From assembly GCF_000413855.1 (NCBI RefSeq), contig NZ_ATGG01000003.1:35818-99817 (forward strand): a stretch of DNA of 64,000 nucleotides, read 5' to 3'. The notes beneath the pieces are model-generated. The model was not told the DNA's origin, did no database searches, and saw nothing but the letters and a program-made list of their open reading frames with translations. The DNA is from Acinetobacter gyllenbergii CIP 110306 = MTCC 11365. GTDB lineage: Bacteria > Pseudomonadota > Gammaproteobacteria > Pseudomonadales > Moraxellaceae. Positions 1-8,013 of this stretch are shown here, piece after piece; the stretch's first letter is position 1, and each line of letters opens with the position of its first letter. The position numbers were made by a program, and so were the translations under genes.

Positions 1-729
1 TGTGAAAATGAAATCGACTATATCGTGCAGGAATATCCTGTTGCCTTGGTCTATAACGGGATCTCTCATGCGGTGATGATGGCGACGCCGTCAGATCTTG
101 AAGTCTTTGCCAAAGGCTTTAGCCTGTCTGAAGGGATTCTGCATAGCTTAAGTGAGCTATATTCACTGGATATTCGTCAAAATGAACTGGGGGTTGAAGT
201 GGATATGACCATTTCGACCCGTGCTTTTGTCGCGTTAAAAGAGCATCGTCGTATGATGGTGGGACGCACAGGCTGCGGTCTATGCGGGATTGAAAGTTTA
301 AAACAACTTTATGCTGATTTACCTGTGGTCAGTACCCAGGTGCCATCAACATGGTTAAATCAGATCCCGAATGCGATTACCCAACTGAAAGTCAGACAAA
401 AAATCACAGCGCTCACGGGAGGGGCGCATGCGGCAGCTTGGGTCGTGAAAGGGCAAATCGTAGCGTTATTTGAAGATGTTGGACGGCACAACGCTTTAGA
501 TAAGTTATTGGGTTATCTGGCGGAGCAAAAGTTCAATGTGGGTGATGGTTTTGTGGTGATGACCAGTCGTGCCAGTTATGAACTGATTCGTAAGTGCGCA
601 CAATCCAATATTGCTTTACTGGCAACCATTTCTGCACCGACCAGTATGGCCATCGCCATGGCAAAGCAATCGAATCTGACTTTAGCAAGTTTTTGTCGGG
701 GAGATAGCTTTGTTTTATATACTGAATAA
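1..729 (+). CDS. fdhD: FdhD, formate dehydrogenase sulfur-carrier accessory protein (5' partial)
   Basis: FdhD moves sulfur from a cysteine desulfurase to the molybdenum cofactor of formate dehydrogenase in the cytoplasm. The frame is open from base 1 and already encodes family-like sequence (CENEIDYIVQEYPV) before the first possible start, a GTG at 25, so the true start lies left of the window. The hallmark paired-cysteine loop is present as GRTGCGLCG near bases 264-290. It is followed by the conserved stretch GGAHAAAWV and the FEDVGRHNALDK motif, which in this family contributes to cofactor binding. The C-terminus looks complete. About 242 residues are visible, against roughly 260-280 for the family. 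The formate dehydrogenase genes would be expected upstream, outside the window. The identification is firm; only the start is missing. Confidence 0.93.
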   Translation, partial: CENEIDYIVQEYPVALVYNGISHAVMMATPSDLEVFAKGFSLSEGILHSLSELYSLDIRQNELGVEVDMTISTRAFVALKEHRRMMVGRTGCGLCGIESLKQLYADLPVVSTQVPSTWLNQIPNAITQLKVRQKITALTGGAHAAAWVVKGQIVALFEDVGRHNALDKLLGYLAEQKFNVGDGFVVMTSRASYELIRKCAQSNIALLATISAPTSMAIAMAKQSNLTLASFCRGDSFVLYTE

Positions 730-813
730 TAGTAAAAATTTGTGATTATGTTGCTGACTCATGCTTTGATTTGTGTAGGATATGAGCACTAAGTTCTTCT
801 ATTCCTAAAAATT

Positions 814-1755
814 ATGAATCTACCTTTAAGACCACAGCCAGTCATCAATAATCTTTCGGGTGAGAATGCCTTATTTATTGTGCTTGGAATCAATACCCAA
901 CCGGATCATTCTGGGATTATTGATTTTCTTGCTAATTTTTCAGCATTGGTACGTAGTCTGACCAATCGCTTTCCCAACGGTAATTTTAGTGCTTCTGTGG
1001 GGATTGGTTCCAATGCGTGGGATTTACTCTTTCCTGAATTAAATAAACCAAAACAGCTTGCGCCATTTCAGGAAATCAAAGGACCAAGACATACCGCAGT
1101 CGCAACGGCAGGTGATTTGTTCTTCCATATTCGTGCTAATCAAATGGCCATTTGCTATGAATTGGCCGCAATTCTGCATGAGCAACTCAAAGACGATACC
1201 TATTCGATTAGTGAAACCAAAGGTTTCCGTTACTTCGATGGTCGCGCCATTATTGGTTTTGTGGACGGGACAGAGAATCCTGAACATGAAATTGCCAAAG
1301 AGATTGCCTATGTCGGTGAAGAAGATGCTGAGTTCCTTGGCGGTAGTTATGTGTTTATTCAAAAATATTTGCATAACATGGAAATGTGGAAAGGCCTCAG
1401 CACAGAAGAGCAGGAAAAAGTCATAGGTCGTAAGAAATATGATGACGTGGAACTTGGTGATGATGTAAAACCGCAAAGTGCGCATAATGTGGCCAGTAAG
1501 GCACATGATGCTGACGGCAATGAACTCAAAATTTTAAGAGCCAATATGCCATTTTCCAATCCAACTGAAGGAGAGTATGGTACCTTCTTTATTGGCTACT
1601 CTCGTTCTTTTAATATTACGAAAACCATGCTTGAAAATATGTTCTTGGGTAAGGAAACAGGACATGTTGATCGCTTATTGGATTTTAGTACACCCGTTTC
1701 AGGCAGTTTATTCTTTGTGCCCACCTTTGACTTTCTCGAAGACTTGGGTGAATAA
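814..1755 (+). CDS. Dyp-type (dye-decolorizing) heme peroxidase
   Basis: This is a 313-residue heme peroxidase of the Dyp/YfeX type, which uses H2O2 to oxidise dyes or porphyrin-like substrates. The diagnostic GxxDG motif is seen as GFVDG at residues 148-152, where the Asp is the distal catalytic residue. His224 (in SAHNVASKAH) fits the proximal heme ligand, and Arg242 (in LRANMPF) fits the conserved distal arginine. The N-terminus shows the family's ferredoxin-like fold pattern (ALFIVLGIN, then SVGIGSNAWDLLF). There is no signal peptide, so it is probably cytoplasmic. It stands alone, about 85 bases after fdhD, and ends in a hairpin shared with the convergent thioesterase gene. The substrate cannot be read from sequence. 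Confidence 0.9.
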   Translation: MNLPLRPQPVINNLSGENALFIVLGINTQPDHSGIIDFLANFSALVRSLTNRFPNGNFSASVGIGSNAWDLLFPELNKPKQLAPFQEIKGPRHTAVATAGDLFFHIRANQMAICYELAAILHEQLKDDTYSISETKGFRYFDGRAIIGFVDGTENPEHEIAKEIAYVGEEDAEFLGGSYVFIQKYLHNMEMWKGLSTEEQEKVIGRKKYDDVELGDDVKPQSAHNVASKAHDADGNELKILRANMPFSNPTEGEYGTFFIGYSRSFNITKTMLENMFLGKETGHVDRLLDFSTPVSGSLFFVPTFDFLEDLGE

Positions 1756-1761
1756 ATTGAA

Positions 1762-1793
1762 TCAGCTGAAATGGCATATTTCATTTCAGCTGA
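1762..1793. terminator. Bidirectional hairpin between convergent genes
   Basis: A perfect 11-bp inverted repeat (TCAGCTGAAAT at 1762-1772 and its complement at 1783-1793, 10-base loop) sits between the stops of the peroxidase gene and the convergent thioesterase gene. There is no long T-run on either side, so its strength as an intrinsic terminator is uncertain. Confidence 0.6.
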
Positions 1794-1799
1794 ACATCA

Positions 1800-2195
1800 T
1801 TATGCTGCAATTAGATATTGCTGTAACAAGGTGCGGAACTGATCTGGAATACGCCCCGATTTCTGTGTGCTGAAATCAAAATAAACCTGAACAGCCTTTC
1901 CGCGTGCTACGCAGTGCTCATTTTGCCAAGCTTCATGCGCAACAATGAATGAAGAATTGCCGATATGCTCAATCCACGTTTTGATTTCAATATCCGCGCC
2001 GTAATAAATTTGCGCCACAAAATCGACCTCGACACGAGCCAGAATCAAAGGTAGATTTTTGATCTCCATACTCGGATTAAAGAGACGAAAAACTGGTTCG
2101 CGTGCGGTTTCAAACCAGCCTGTAATCACGGTATTGTTGATATGTCCAAAGGCATCAGTTTCATAGAATCTTGGTGTAATCGAAAGTGTAAACAT
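1800..2195 (-). CDS. Hotdog-fold acyl-CoA thioesterase (YbgC/4HBT type)
   Basis: A 131-residue single hotdog-domain protein of the 4-hydroxybenzoyl-CoA thioesterase/YbgC type, which hydrolyses acyl-CoA thioesters in the cytoplasm. The N-terminal signature RFYETDAFGHINNTVITGWF (residues 9-28) carries the conserved Asp and the GHINN turn of the family. The central IEHIGNSSFIVAHEAW strand and the RGKAVQVYFD strand complete the fold. Length is normal. It is transcribed on the minus strand, like the downstream-numbered monooxygenase operon, but a hairpin at 2238-2261 separates them, so it is probably its own unit. Its position beside a lipid- or ketone-oxidation operon fits a role in clearing acyl-CoAs, but that is inference. 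Confidence 0.85.
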   Translation of the reverse strand: MFTLSITPRFYETDAFGHINNTVITGWFETAREPVFRLFNPSMEIKNLPLILARVEVDFVAQIYYGADIEIKTWIEHIGNSSFIVAHEAWQNEHCVARGKAVQVYFDFSTQKSGRIPDQFRTLLQQYLIAA

Positions 2196-2237
2196 AGCTA
2201 AGCAATTATTTTCTGATTTAAACTCATCTACTATAAA

Positions 2238-2261
2238 GGCTGACGCTTACATACGTCAGCC
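2238..2261 (-). terminator. Hairpin at the 3' end of the monooxygenase operon
   Basis: A perfect GGCTGACG/CGTCAGCC stem (8 bp, 8-base loop) lies just past the stop of the minus-strand monooxygenase gene. Read on the minus strand it is followed by a short TTTATAG tail. This fits a modest intrinsic terminator. Confidence 0.65.
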
Positions 2262-2273
2262 CTGATAATAGAC

Positions 2274-3779
2274 TTAGGCGACTACTTTAAGCACTTTACT
2301 TTCAATGCGGTAATCCTTCAGATTGACATGGTGCAGTTTGCGCTTTATCACAAAGCCAAACTCTGGCCAGATAATATGATTACGACCTGCGTCATCTAAA
2401 TAATAGCTCTTACAGATATCAGGCCGAACGGGCATTTTCGCCAAACGTTTATCAATGCGGGCATTAAATTGTTTTTGCACGGCTTCTTTCACTTCAATGT
2501 AGTCGATACGCCGTTGTTGCATGAGTTTAATGGCTTTGGAAATATAGACGGCCTGTTGTTCTGCCGTCCACATGACCGAACCAACCGTATTTTGTGAGTT
2601 TGGGCCTAGCATCATAAACATGTTGGGAAAACCATAAATCGACATGCCCATATAGGCCCGTGGTTGGCGTTGCCATATGTCACTTAAACTGCGACCATCG
2701 GCTCCTTTAATCATTTTATAAATGGCTGGTTCGGCGACGGCATAGCCCGTACCAAAAATAATAGTATCCACTGCAATTTCTTTACCATCTTCACCCACCA
2801 CACCATGTTCAGTGATATGCGATAGACCTTGAAACAGCACCGATACATTGGGTTTAACCAAAGCAGCATACCAGTTGTTGGAGAACATCGGACGTTTACA
2901 GCCCAGCGTATGTGTCGGTGTAACGGCCCGACGCATTTCAGGATCTTTAATACTGAGGTTGATATTTAGTTTACCCAGCGCATGTAATTTTTCCATCATC
3001 TTGATGTTCATGAAGACAGGGAGTGAGGGCTCCAAACTCCATAATGCACTTTCACGAATGATTCTCTCTAACAACGGTGCTTTTTTGAAAACCGTTTTCA
3101 CAATATTTGGCACAGCAAAATCAGGTTTAGGCAGTACCCAAGATGGAGTGCGTTGGAAACTGTATAAATGCCCAACTTTTGGCTGAATTGCAGGTAAAAA
3201 TTGAATTGCTGAAGCACCGCTGCCGATCACGGCAACACGTTTAGCCGTTAAATCGTATTCGTGGTTCCATTTTCCTGAATGGAACATGGTGCCTTTGAAT
3301 TGTTCTTGTCCAGGAAAGCTGGGCATTTTGGCTTCGCCAATGAAGCCTGTCGCAGGAACAAAAAATTTTGCACTGTAACTTTGACCATCCGCTGTACTGA
3401 TCATCCAGCGATTCAGTCCTTTGTCCCATCGTGCTTCGGTCACTTCTGTGCCAAGCTGAATCTGGGGAACAATATTAAACTGATGCGCCACATCTTCTAA
3501 ATATTGACGAATTTCAGCCTGAGGGGCGTAAGTTCGAGACCAATTGGGATTGGGTGCAAAGCCCAGAGAATACATTTCGCTGGGAACATCACAAAACAGG
3601 CCTGGATAATCATTCAGTGCCCATGTACCCCCAATACGGTTGGCCATATCCAGAATCACAACATTGTTAATACCTTGTTGCTTTAATTTGATACAGGTAC
3701 TTAGTCCAGATGGACCTGCACCAATGATCAAGACATCAACTCGTTGAGTGGGTTTGGATGATTTAACTGCTTTATTCAT
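2274..3779 (-). CDS. Flavin-containing (Baeyer-Villiger-type) monooxygenase
   Basis: An FAD- and NADPH-dependent monooxygenase of the Baeyer-Villiger/FMO superfamily, which inserts oxygen into ketones or oxidises related substrates. The FAD-binding Rossmann motif GAGPSG lies near residue 19 and is followed by RIGGTW. The Baeyer-Villiger fingerprint FxGxxxHxxxW is exact (FKGTMFHSGKW). A second NADPH Rossmann motif (VIGSGASA) follows, and near the C-terminus a GPNSQN stretch. The ATG at 3779 is preferred over an in-frame ATG at 3818 because AGGA lies about 8 bases before it; this gives 501 residues, normal for the family. It is the last gene of a four-gene minus-strand operon, 56 bases after an alpha/beta hydrolase that could cleave an ester product. 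It is not close to the AlmA long-chain alkane monooxygenase, judging by its N-terminus. Confidence 0.88.
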   Translation of the reverse strand: MNKAVKSSKPTQRVDVLIIGAGPSGLSTCIKLKQQGINNVVILDMANRIGGTWALNDYPGLFCDVPSEMYSLGFAPNPNWSRTYAPQAEIRQYLEDVAHQFNIVPQIQLGTEVTEARWDKGLNRWMISTADGQSYSAKFFVPATGFIGEAKMPSFPGQEQFKGTMFHSGKWNHEYDLTAKRVAVIGSGASAIQFLPAIQPKVGHLYSFQRTPSWVLPKPDFAVPNIVKTVFKKAPLLERIIRESALWSLEPSLPVFMNIKMMEKLHALGKLNINLSIKDPEMRRAVTPTHTLGCKRPMFSNNWYAALVKPNVSVLFQGLSHITEHGVVGEDGKEIAVDTIIFGTGYAVAEPAIYKMIKGADGRSLSDIWQRQPRAYMGMSIYGFPNMFMMLGPNSQNTVGSVMWTAEQQAVYISKAIKLMQQRRIDYIEVKEAVQKQFNARIDKRLAKMPVRPDICKSYYLDDAGRNHIIWPEFGFVIKRKLHHVNLKDYRIESKVLKVVA

Positions 3780-3835
3780 AGAAAAATCCTGAAATGAAAT
3801 ATGGAGATAACTCAACAAAAGGGGCGAGTCAGTGT

Positions 3836-4732
3836 TTAGACGGTAGTCTGTTGAAAATGTTCAAGCAGCAATTCGGCAACACGCTGCGGTTGCTCTGCCT
3901 GCAAGAAATGCCCACAGTTGGGTAAATAAATGCGATTCAAGCCTTTAGGGAAATATTTGGATTGAGCCAACGCTCGATGTAATTGAATACTCATGCAGCC
4001 ATCATCCAGTCCAGCCAAAGCTAATGTTGGAAGCTGGATTGGATGGAGTAAATCTCGGTTAGCTTTCAAGTTGATAAGATGATGAATAGCAAATAAGCTA
4101 CGGTAGTAGCGTGTAGCTGCCCATGCGATTTGCGGATGGCTAAATAGCTCACGCGTGGCTGCAAAATCTGCTTGCGTAAATGGCCATGTGGGTGACCATT
4201 TTTTCCAGATTTTCGCAACAAACTCAGCTTGATTTTGCGATAGTAATGTTTTGGCAAAATGCGATTGCATCAGCAACATATAAGAAGATAAATAGAGTTG
4301 TTTCGGAAAGTATTTTAAATTGGTCAAAATATTCTGCATGGCAGGAATCGGAGGAACAGCCAGTAAGCTCACACTACAGAGCGAGGCCAGATATCGACTG
4401 GCATAGCTCATGGCAATGGCTGCCCCCCAATCGTGTCCAACCAAATGAAATTTTTGAGCACCGTGCATTTCTAACCAAGCTTTCAAGTCAGCAGTTGCAG
4501 ATGCCAAACCATAATGAGCATTGCTGCTTATCGAATCGAGTGTATAACCCCGTAACCAAGGCACCAGAACTTGATAGCCTGCATCGACAAGCACAGGGTA
4601 AACCTTGTCCCAGCAATGTGGTGTATCTGGAAAGCCATGTAGCAACACCACTAAAGGATGATCAGGGTGACCATACAGATTGGCACGTAAGCTTAATCCG
4701 TCACGTTGCAGGATGAGTTGAGCACTTTTCAT
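3836..4732 (-). CDS. Alpha/beta hydrolase, epoxide-hydrolase or dehalogenase-like
   Basis: A 298-residue alpha/beta-hydrolase. The oxyanion-hole motif HGFPD is at residues 32-36, and the nucleophile elbow GHDWG is at 99-103. The nucleophile is Asp101 rather than Ser, which in this superfamily points to epoxide hydrolases or haloalkane dehalogenases, not lipases. The charge-relay His is in the CGHFLQAEQP segment near the C-terminus, and an acidic residue in LAGLDDGCM is the likely partner. There is no signal peptide. It starts 7 bases after the PF10118 gene and is followed by the flavin monooxygenase, so it is translationally close to both. A role opening an epoxide or acting on an oxygenated intermediate is plausible; the substrate is unknown. 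Confidence 0.85.
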   Translation of the reverse strand: MKSAQLILQRDGLSLRANLYGHPDHPLVVLLHGFPDTPHCWDKVYPVLVDAGYQVLVPWLRGYTLDSISSNAHYGLASATADLKAWLEMHGAQKFHLVGHDWGAAIAMSYASRYLASLCSVSLLAVPPIPAMQNILTNLKYFPKQLYLSSYMLLMQSHFAKTLLSQNQAEFVAKIWKKWSPTWPFTQADFAATRELFSHPQIAWAATRYYRSLFAIHHLINLKANRDLLHPIQLPTLALAGLDDGCMSIQLHRALAQSKYFPKGLNRIYLPNCGHFLQAEQPQRVAELLLEHFQQTTV

Positions 4733-4739
4733 AATGGCC

Positions 4740-5687
4740 TCAGCGATTCATTTTGGCTGCAAGCGCTTGAGCATAGGCTTCAGCAACTTGTTGGGCAGCA
4801 GGAGAATTCGCGATATAAGCCAGTGCCTTTTTCACATCACCATCATGTTCTGGATGATAGTTAAATTTGCTCCAGCCTTTCAGTGCAGTCAGAATCATCA
4901 CCAGATCAGGGAGACTTTTTTTCTGTTTTGCGGTTTGCTGAAATTCCCAAATCAAAGCCAATGGATTCTTGCGGGCAATTCGTTTTGCTTCTGTTGTATT
5001 GTCCAACTTACATAAATAGACAGATGCACCTAACCAGAACCCGACCATTGCAATAAAGGCCACACTCATACTGAGCTGGCGGCCTAAATAGCCTTTGAGA
5101 TGATCGCCGGCCAGTGCACGATAAGCATCATACCCAACAGTACGATGTTCAACTTCTTCTGCACCATGCCAACGTACAATATCCAGCATCGCAGGATCAG
5201 CATGTTCCAGACCTTCAGCATCTAGCACCCAAGTGCCGAAGAAGCAGAAATAATGTTCTAAACCTGCAATGATGCCCATACGAAAGGCAAGCCACTGTTT
5301 TGAATATCGTTTAAAAGGTCCATAAATTCCAAAGGGGGTATCGCCCATAAAACCATCTTTAAACATCCACTCTAAAAATTGTTTAAAAGGCGTTGGGTCT
5401 ATACCATGGGTCTGGAAATAGATTTCAGCGCCCTTGTGTGCATTGGCATGGGCGGCTTCCTGAGCAATAAATCCGCGAATATCGGCTTTCAGATTTTTGT
5501 CATCGACATAAGGCAAGGTTTTGTTGGCAAGACGGCAGAACCAGTGCTCAACAGCAGGCAACAACACATGCATGCTGTTGAGTACATGCGTCGCCAATAC
5601 ATCATTGGGAACCCAATGACGAGGTGTTTGGGAAAAATCAAAATGTACTTTACGGGCAATAATCTGATGATCAATAAACTTATTCAT
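4740..5687 (-). CDS. PF10118-type 'metal-dependent hydrolase', possible diiron protein
   Basis: A 315-residue member of the family usually labelled predicted metal-dependent hydrolase (PF10118/COG3687). The conserved metal-ligand-like residues are visible: Glu47 (LLPAVEHW), Glu77/His80 in QEAAH, Glu144 (GLEHYF) and Glu178/His181 in EEVEH. The order E, ExxH, E, ExxH on predicted helices is the arrangement of ferritin-like diiron-carboxylate proteins, so an oxidase or oxygenase role deserves as much weight as hydrolase. A hydrophobic helix near residues 200-225 could touch the membrane. It is the second gene of the operon, 23 bases after the epimerase-type gene. Two further paralogues lie at 40280 and 41445, also beside a Baeyer-Villiger-type monooxygenase. 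Function is unproven. Confidence 0.8.
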   Translation of the reverse strand: MNKFIDHQIIARKVHFDFSQTPRHWVPNDVLATHVLNSMHVLLPAVEHWFCRLANKTLPYVDDKNLKADIRGFIAQEAAHANAHKGAEIYFQTHGIDPTPFKQFLEWMFKDGFMGDTPFGIYGPFKRYSKQWLAFRMGIIAGLEHYFCFFGTWVLDAEGLEHADPAMLDIVRWHGAEEVEHRTVGYDAYRALAGDHLKGYLGRQLSMSVAFIAMVGFWLGASVYLCKLDNTTEAKRIARKNPLALIWEFQQTAKQKKSLPDLVMILTALKGWSKFNYHPEHDGDVKKALAYIANSPAAQQVAEAYAQALAAKMNR

Positions 5688-5710
5688 CGTTCGACACCTG
5701 TCTGTTTGGC

Positions 5711-6754
5711 TCAGATTGAAATCGCTTCAATTTTCTTGATCAAGCTGCGGGACTGGATATAACCGTTGGCAGCAAACCATAGCAGTGAATCGCGAATGGC
5801 AATCTCGACTGGTGTTTGTGGTAAACCCAATTGCTGTACCGCTTTGGCACAATTAAAAGAGGTACCTAATTGCCCAATTTTTGCGGCTGATGGAGTAACC
5901 AGAGGTGCTTTATGGGTAATATGCTGGGTCACCCATAACGCGGCATGTCCTGCTAGTTGGGAGGAAACACCTTCAATCAGGTTTGGAATGGTGATCACAG
6001 GTCGCCAAATGCCCAATAAATGATGAACAGTTTTCGCCATGCTTACACCATCCAGATCTCTATTTCCCAGAATATAGGTTTCACCTGTTATGCCTTTTTC
6101 TGCAGCCAGTACATGACCTTTGGCAACATCTCTGACATCAATCATATTGTTGATCGCAGCTGGCACAGCGAGCGCTGGCATCTGGGCAATTGTTAACAGT
6201 AATTTTCCTGTTGGAGTTGGCGCGATATCTTGGGGTCCAATAGGGCCTGTTGGACAAACGATCACCACATCTAGACCGCCTGCTGCAAACTGTAAGGCAA
6301 TTTGGTGTGCTTCAAATTTGGTCAGCACATAAGCGTCGCCTGTTGCACCTAAAGCAAAAGGACTCTGTTCTGTAGCCTGAATGCCTTTAGCTTGTCCCGC
6401 AAAACATGCACCTGTGCTGGTGTAAACCACCCGTTTAATGCCAGCTTTTTTCGCGGCATTCAGAACAATACGTGTACCTTCTACATTGACCTTGCGCATC
6501 AGTTCAGGTTTTGGCAGCCATAAGGCATAGATAGCAGCGGTATGAAAGACTAAATCACAGCCTTCAACAGCTTCATCCATTTTGATCGAGTCGGTAATAT
6601 CGCCTGCAATCAGTTCAACATCTAAACCTTCAAGATTGGTGAGTTTTTCCTGAGGCAAATGTAAGACCCGAACTTCATAATTTTCATTCAGTAGCATGCG
6701 TACGATATGTGAACCAATAAAACCAGCACCACCTGTAACTAGAGCTTTCATCAT
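5711..6754 (-). CDS. NAD(P)-dependent epimerase/dehydratase-family oxidoreductase
   Basis: A 347-residue extended short-chain dehydrogenase (dihydroflavonol-reductase-like). The cofactor motif GGAGFIGSH is at residues 8-16, and an acidic DITD follows for adenine contact. The active-site pattern shows the YTSTGACF strand and a YVLTK (YxxxK) catalytic pair. The family probably reduces or oxidises a hydroxyl/carbonyl or sterol-like substrate; exact chemistry is not readable. Two ATGs are adjacent (6754 and 6751); AAGG lies just upstream. It is the first gene of the minus-strand operon with the PF10118 protein, hydrolase and flavin monooxygenase. Its promoter region is shared with the divergent AraC-type regulator, which probably controls the operon. 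Confidence 0.85.
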   Translation of the reverse strand: MMKALVTGGAGFIGSHIVRMLLNENYEVRVLHLPQEKLTNLEGLDVELIAGDITDSIKMDEAVEGCDLVFHTAAIYALWLPKPELMRKVNVEGTRIVLNAAKKAGIKRVVYTSTGACFAGQAKGIQATEQSPFALGATGDAYVLTKFEAHQIALQFAAGGLDVVIVCPTGPIGPQDIAPTPTGKLLLTIAQMPALAVPAAINNMIDVRDVAKGHVLAAEKGITGETYILGNRDLDGVSMAKTVHHLLGIWRPVITIPNLIEGVSSQLAGHAALWVTQHITHKAPLVTPSAAKIGQLGTSFNCAKAVQQLGLPQTPVEIAIRDSLLWFAANGYIQSRSLIKKIEAISI

Positions 6755-6822
6755 TTACCAACCTTAATGAGATTTTTATCCAAAGGAGAGGTGGATAAAA
6801 ATGCGACAATTTTGTTGTTGGT

Positions 6823-6890
6823 ACTATGCCGAATCACTGCAATGTGTCATAGTTCTTGAAATGACAGTTTTGACCATTTTACGACATTTT
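6823..6890. promoter_or_regulatory. Candidate AraC-type operator region between divergent genes
   Basis: The divergent promoter region holds ACTATG (6823-6828) with its exact inverted copy CATAGT (6848-6853). Three phased copies of GACnnTTTT or a close variant follow: GACAGTTTT at 6863, GACCATTTT at 6872 and GACATTTT at 6883. Direct repeats near the start of an AraC-family gene are typical binding sites, but this assignment is inference. Confidence 0.4.
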
Positions 6891-6917
6891 ATATAAAGCA
6901 TTGATGAGATAACGACA

Positions 6918-7940
6918 GTGAATCCGTCTTTACCAGGAACTTATGTCAGTCTGATGGCTGATGTGGTACAAAAATTAAATATTCCCGCAGAGATATTACT
7001 GGAAGGAAGTGGCGTTGAGGTTGAACAACTTTCACAGCCGTTCTGGTATTTAGATTTTGATATTTTTAATCAATTACTGAATCGAGCGGTTGAACTGACC
7101 AACGAACCTGCATTGGGCGTCTATCTTGGCTTACAAATGACGGTGTCATGCCATGGTTCAGTTGGTCTGGCCGCGATGGTTTCACACAATCTGGGTGAAG
7201 CACTAAATGTTATGGAACAATTTATAGGCCTGCGTTGCCCAGCATTAAAACCACGTTTAGAAATTGAAAATGGATTTGCCTCACTTTATTTAGATCAACC
7301 CATGATCAACTTTAAGATGGGGATTGTGGGCATGACATTTCTGATGGTGGGCTTTGCCCAAATGTCCAATGCCATCACAGGAAACAAATTAGAAATTAAG
7401 GCTGAACTGAATTATTTCGAACCTGCATTTTTAGCTCAAGTCCAAGAATTATTACCCTGCGAAATTAGTTTTAATCAGCAGAATAACCGCCTTATTTTTC
7501 CTGAAAGTTATTTAGCACTTCCACTAATTATGGCTGATCCACTCGCGGCCAGATTGGCTAGAGAACAATGCAAACACGATTTGAACAAGCTGGTGGCAAA
7601 ACGAGGAGAGAAACGCCCGCTAACAGCTTTGGTCCGTGAATTGCTTTTTGATGAGGTTGAAGGTTTTTTCAAAATGAACGAGGTTGCAGATAAGTTGCAT
7701 TTGACAGAGCGGACATTACAGCGTCAATTGGCAAAAGAGGGAACCACTTTTCAGCTTCTCTTGGATCAAGTCCGAGAGCGATATGCCAAAAAATTACTGA
7801 ATCATCATGAATATAGTATTTCCTCTATTTCAGAAAAATTAGGCTACTCCGATGTGACCCATTTTACCCGTGCATTCAAGCGCTGGGCCAATCAGACCCC
7901 GAAGCAATATCGCAATTTACGAGAGTCGGTCTCTAGTTAA
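6918..7940 (+). CDS. AraC-family transcriptional regulator
   Basis: A 340-residue regulator with a C-terminal AraC DNA-binding domain and an N-terminal effector domain of the PF12625 (arabinose-binding-like) type, recognisable by the LGLQMTVSCHGSVGLAAM region around residues 75-92. The two helix-turn-helix units are visible as MNEVADKLHLTERTLQRQL and SISSISEKLGYSDVTHFTRA, followed by the family-typical FKRWANQTPKQYR. The start is a GTG at 6918; no in-frame ATG lies close upstream. It is divergent from the four-gene monooxygenase operon and is its likely regulator. In this family the regulator usually activates catabolic operons in response to a pathway metabolite. The effector is unknown. Confidence 0.88.
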   Translation: MNPSLPGTYVSLMADVVQKLNIPAEILLEGSGVEVEQLSQPFWYLDFDIFNQLLNRAVELTNEPALGVYLGLQMTVSCHGSVGLAAMVSHNLGEALNVMEQFIGLRCPALKPRLEIENGFASLYLDQPMINFKMGIVGMTFLMVGFAQMSNAITGNKLEIKAELNYFEPAFLAQVQELLPCEISFNQQNNRLIFPESYLALPLIMADPLAARLAREQCKHDLNKLVAKRGEKRPLTALVRELLFDEVEGFFKMNEVADKLHLTERTLQRQLAKEGTTFQLLLDQVRERYAKKLLNHHEYSISSISEKLGYSDVTHFTRAFKRWANQTPKQYRNLRESVSS

Positions 7941-7991
7941 CATCAGACTGTTTATTTAAGACAGAGAAAGGCGAGATAGCTTAACTAGAGA
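7930..7991. repeat. Inverted repeat between convergent araC-type gene and adeC
   Basis: TCTCTAGTTAA (7930-7940, including the AraC-gene stop) is repeated exactly inverted as TTAACTAGAGA (7981-7991) with a 40-base loop. It lies between two convergent genes and may act as a long-loop transcription-ending structure for both. No T-run accompanies it. Confidence 0.45.
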
Positions 7992-8013
7992 TCGAGTGCA
8001 AAAAAGTTGAAAT

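Noticed and set aside
2274..3779. Possibility that the monooxygenase is AlmA (long-chain alkane hydroxylase)
   Set aside because: The N-terminal sequence does not match AlmA as I recall it; it carries the general Baeyer-Villiger fingerprint, so only the family call is made.
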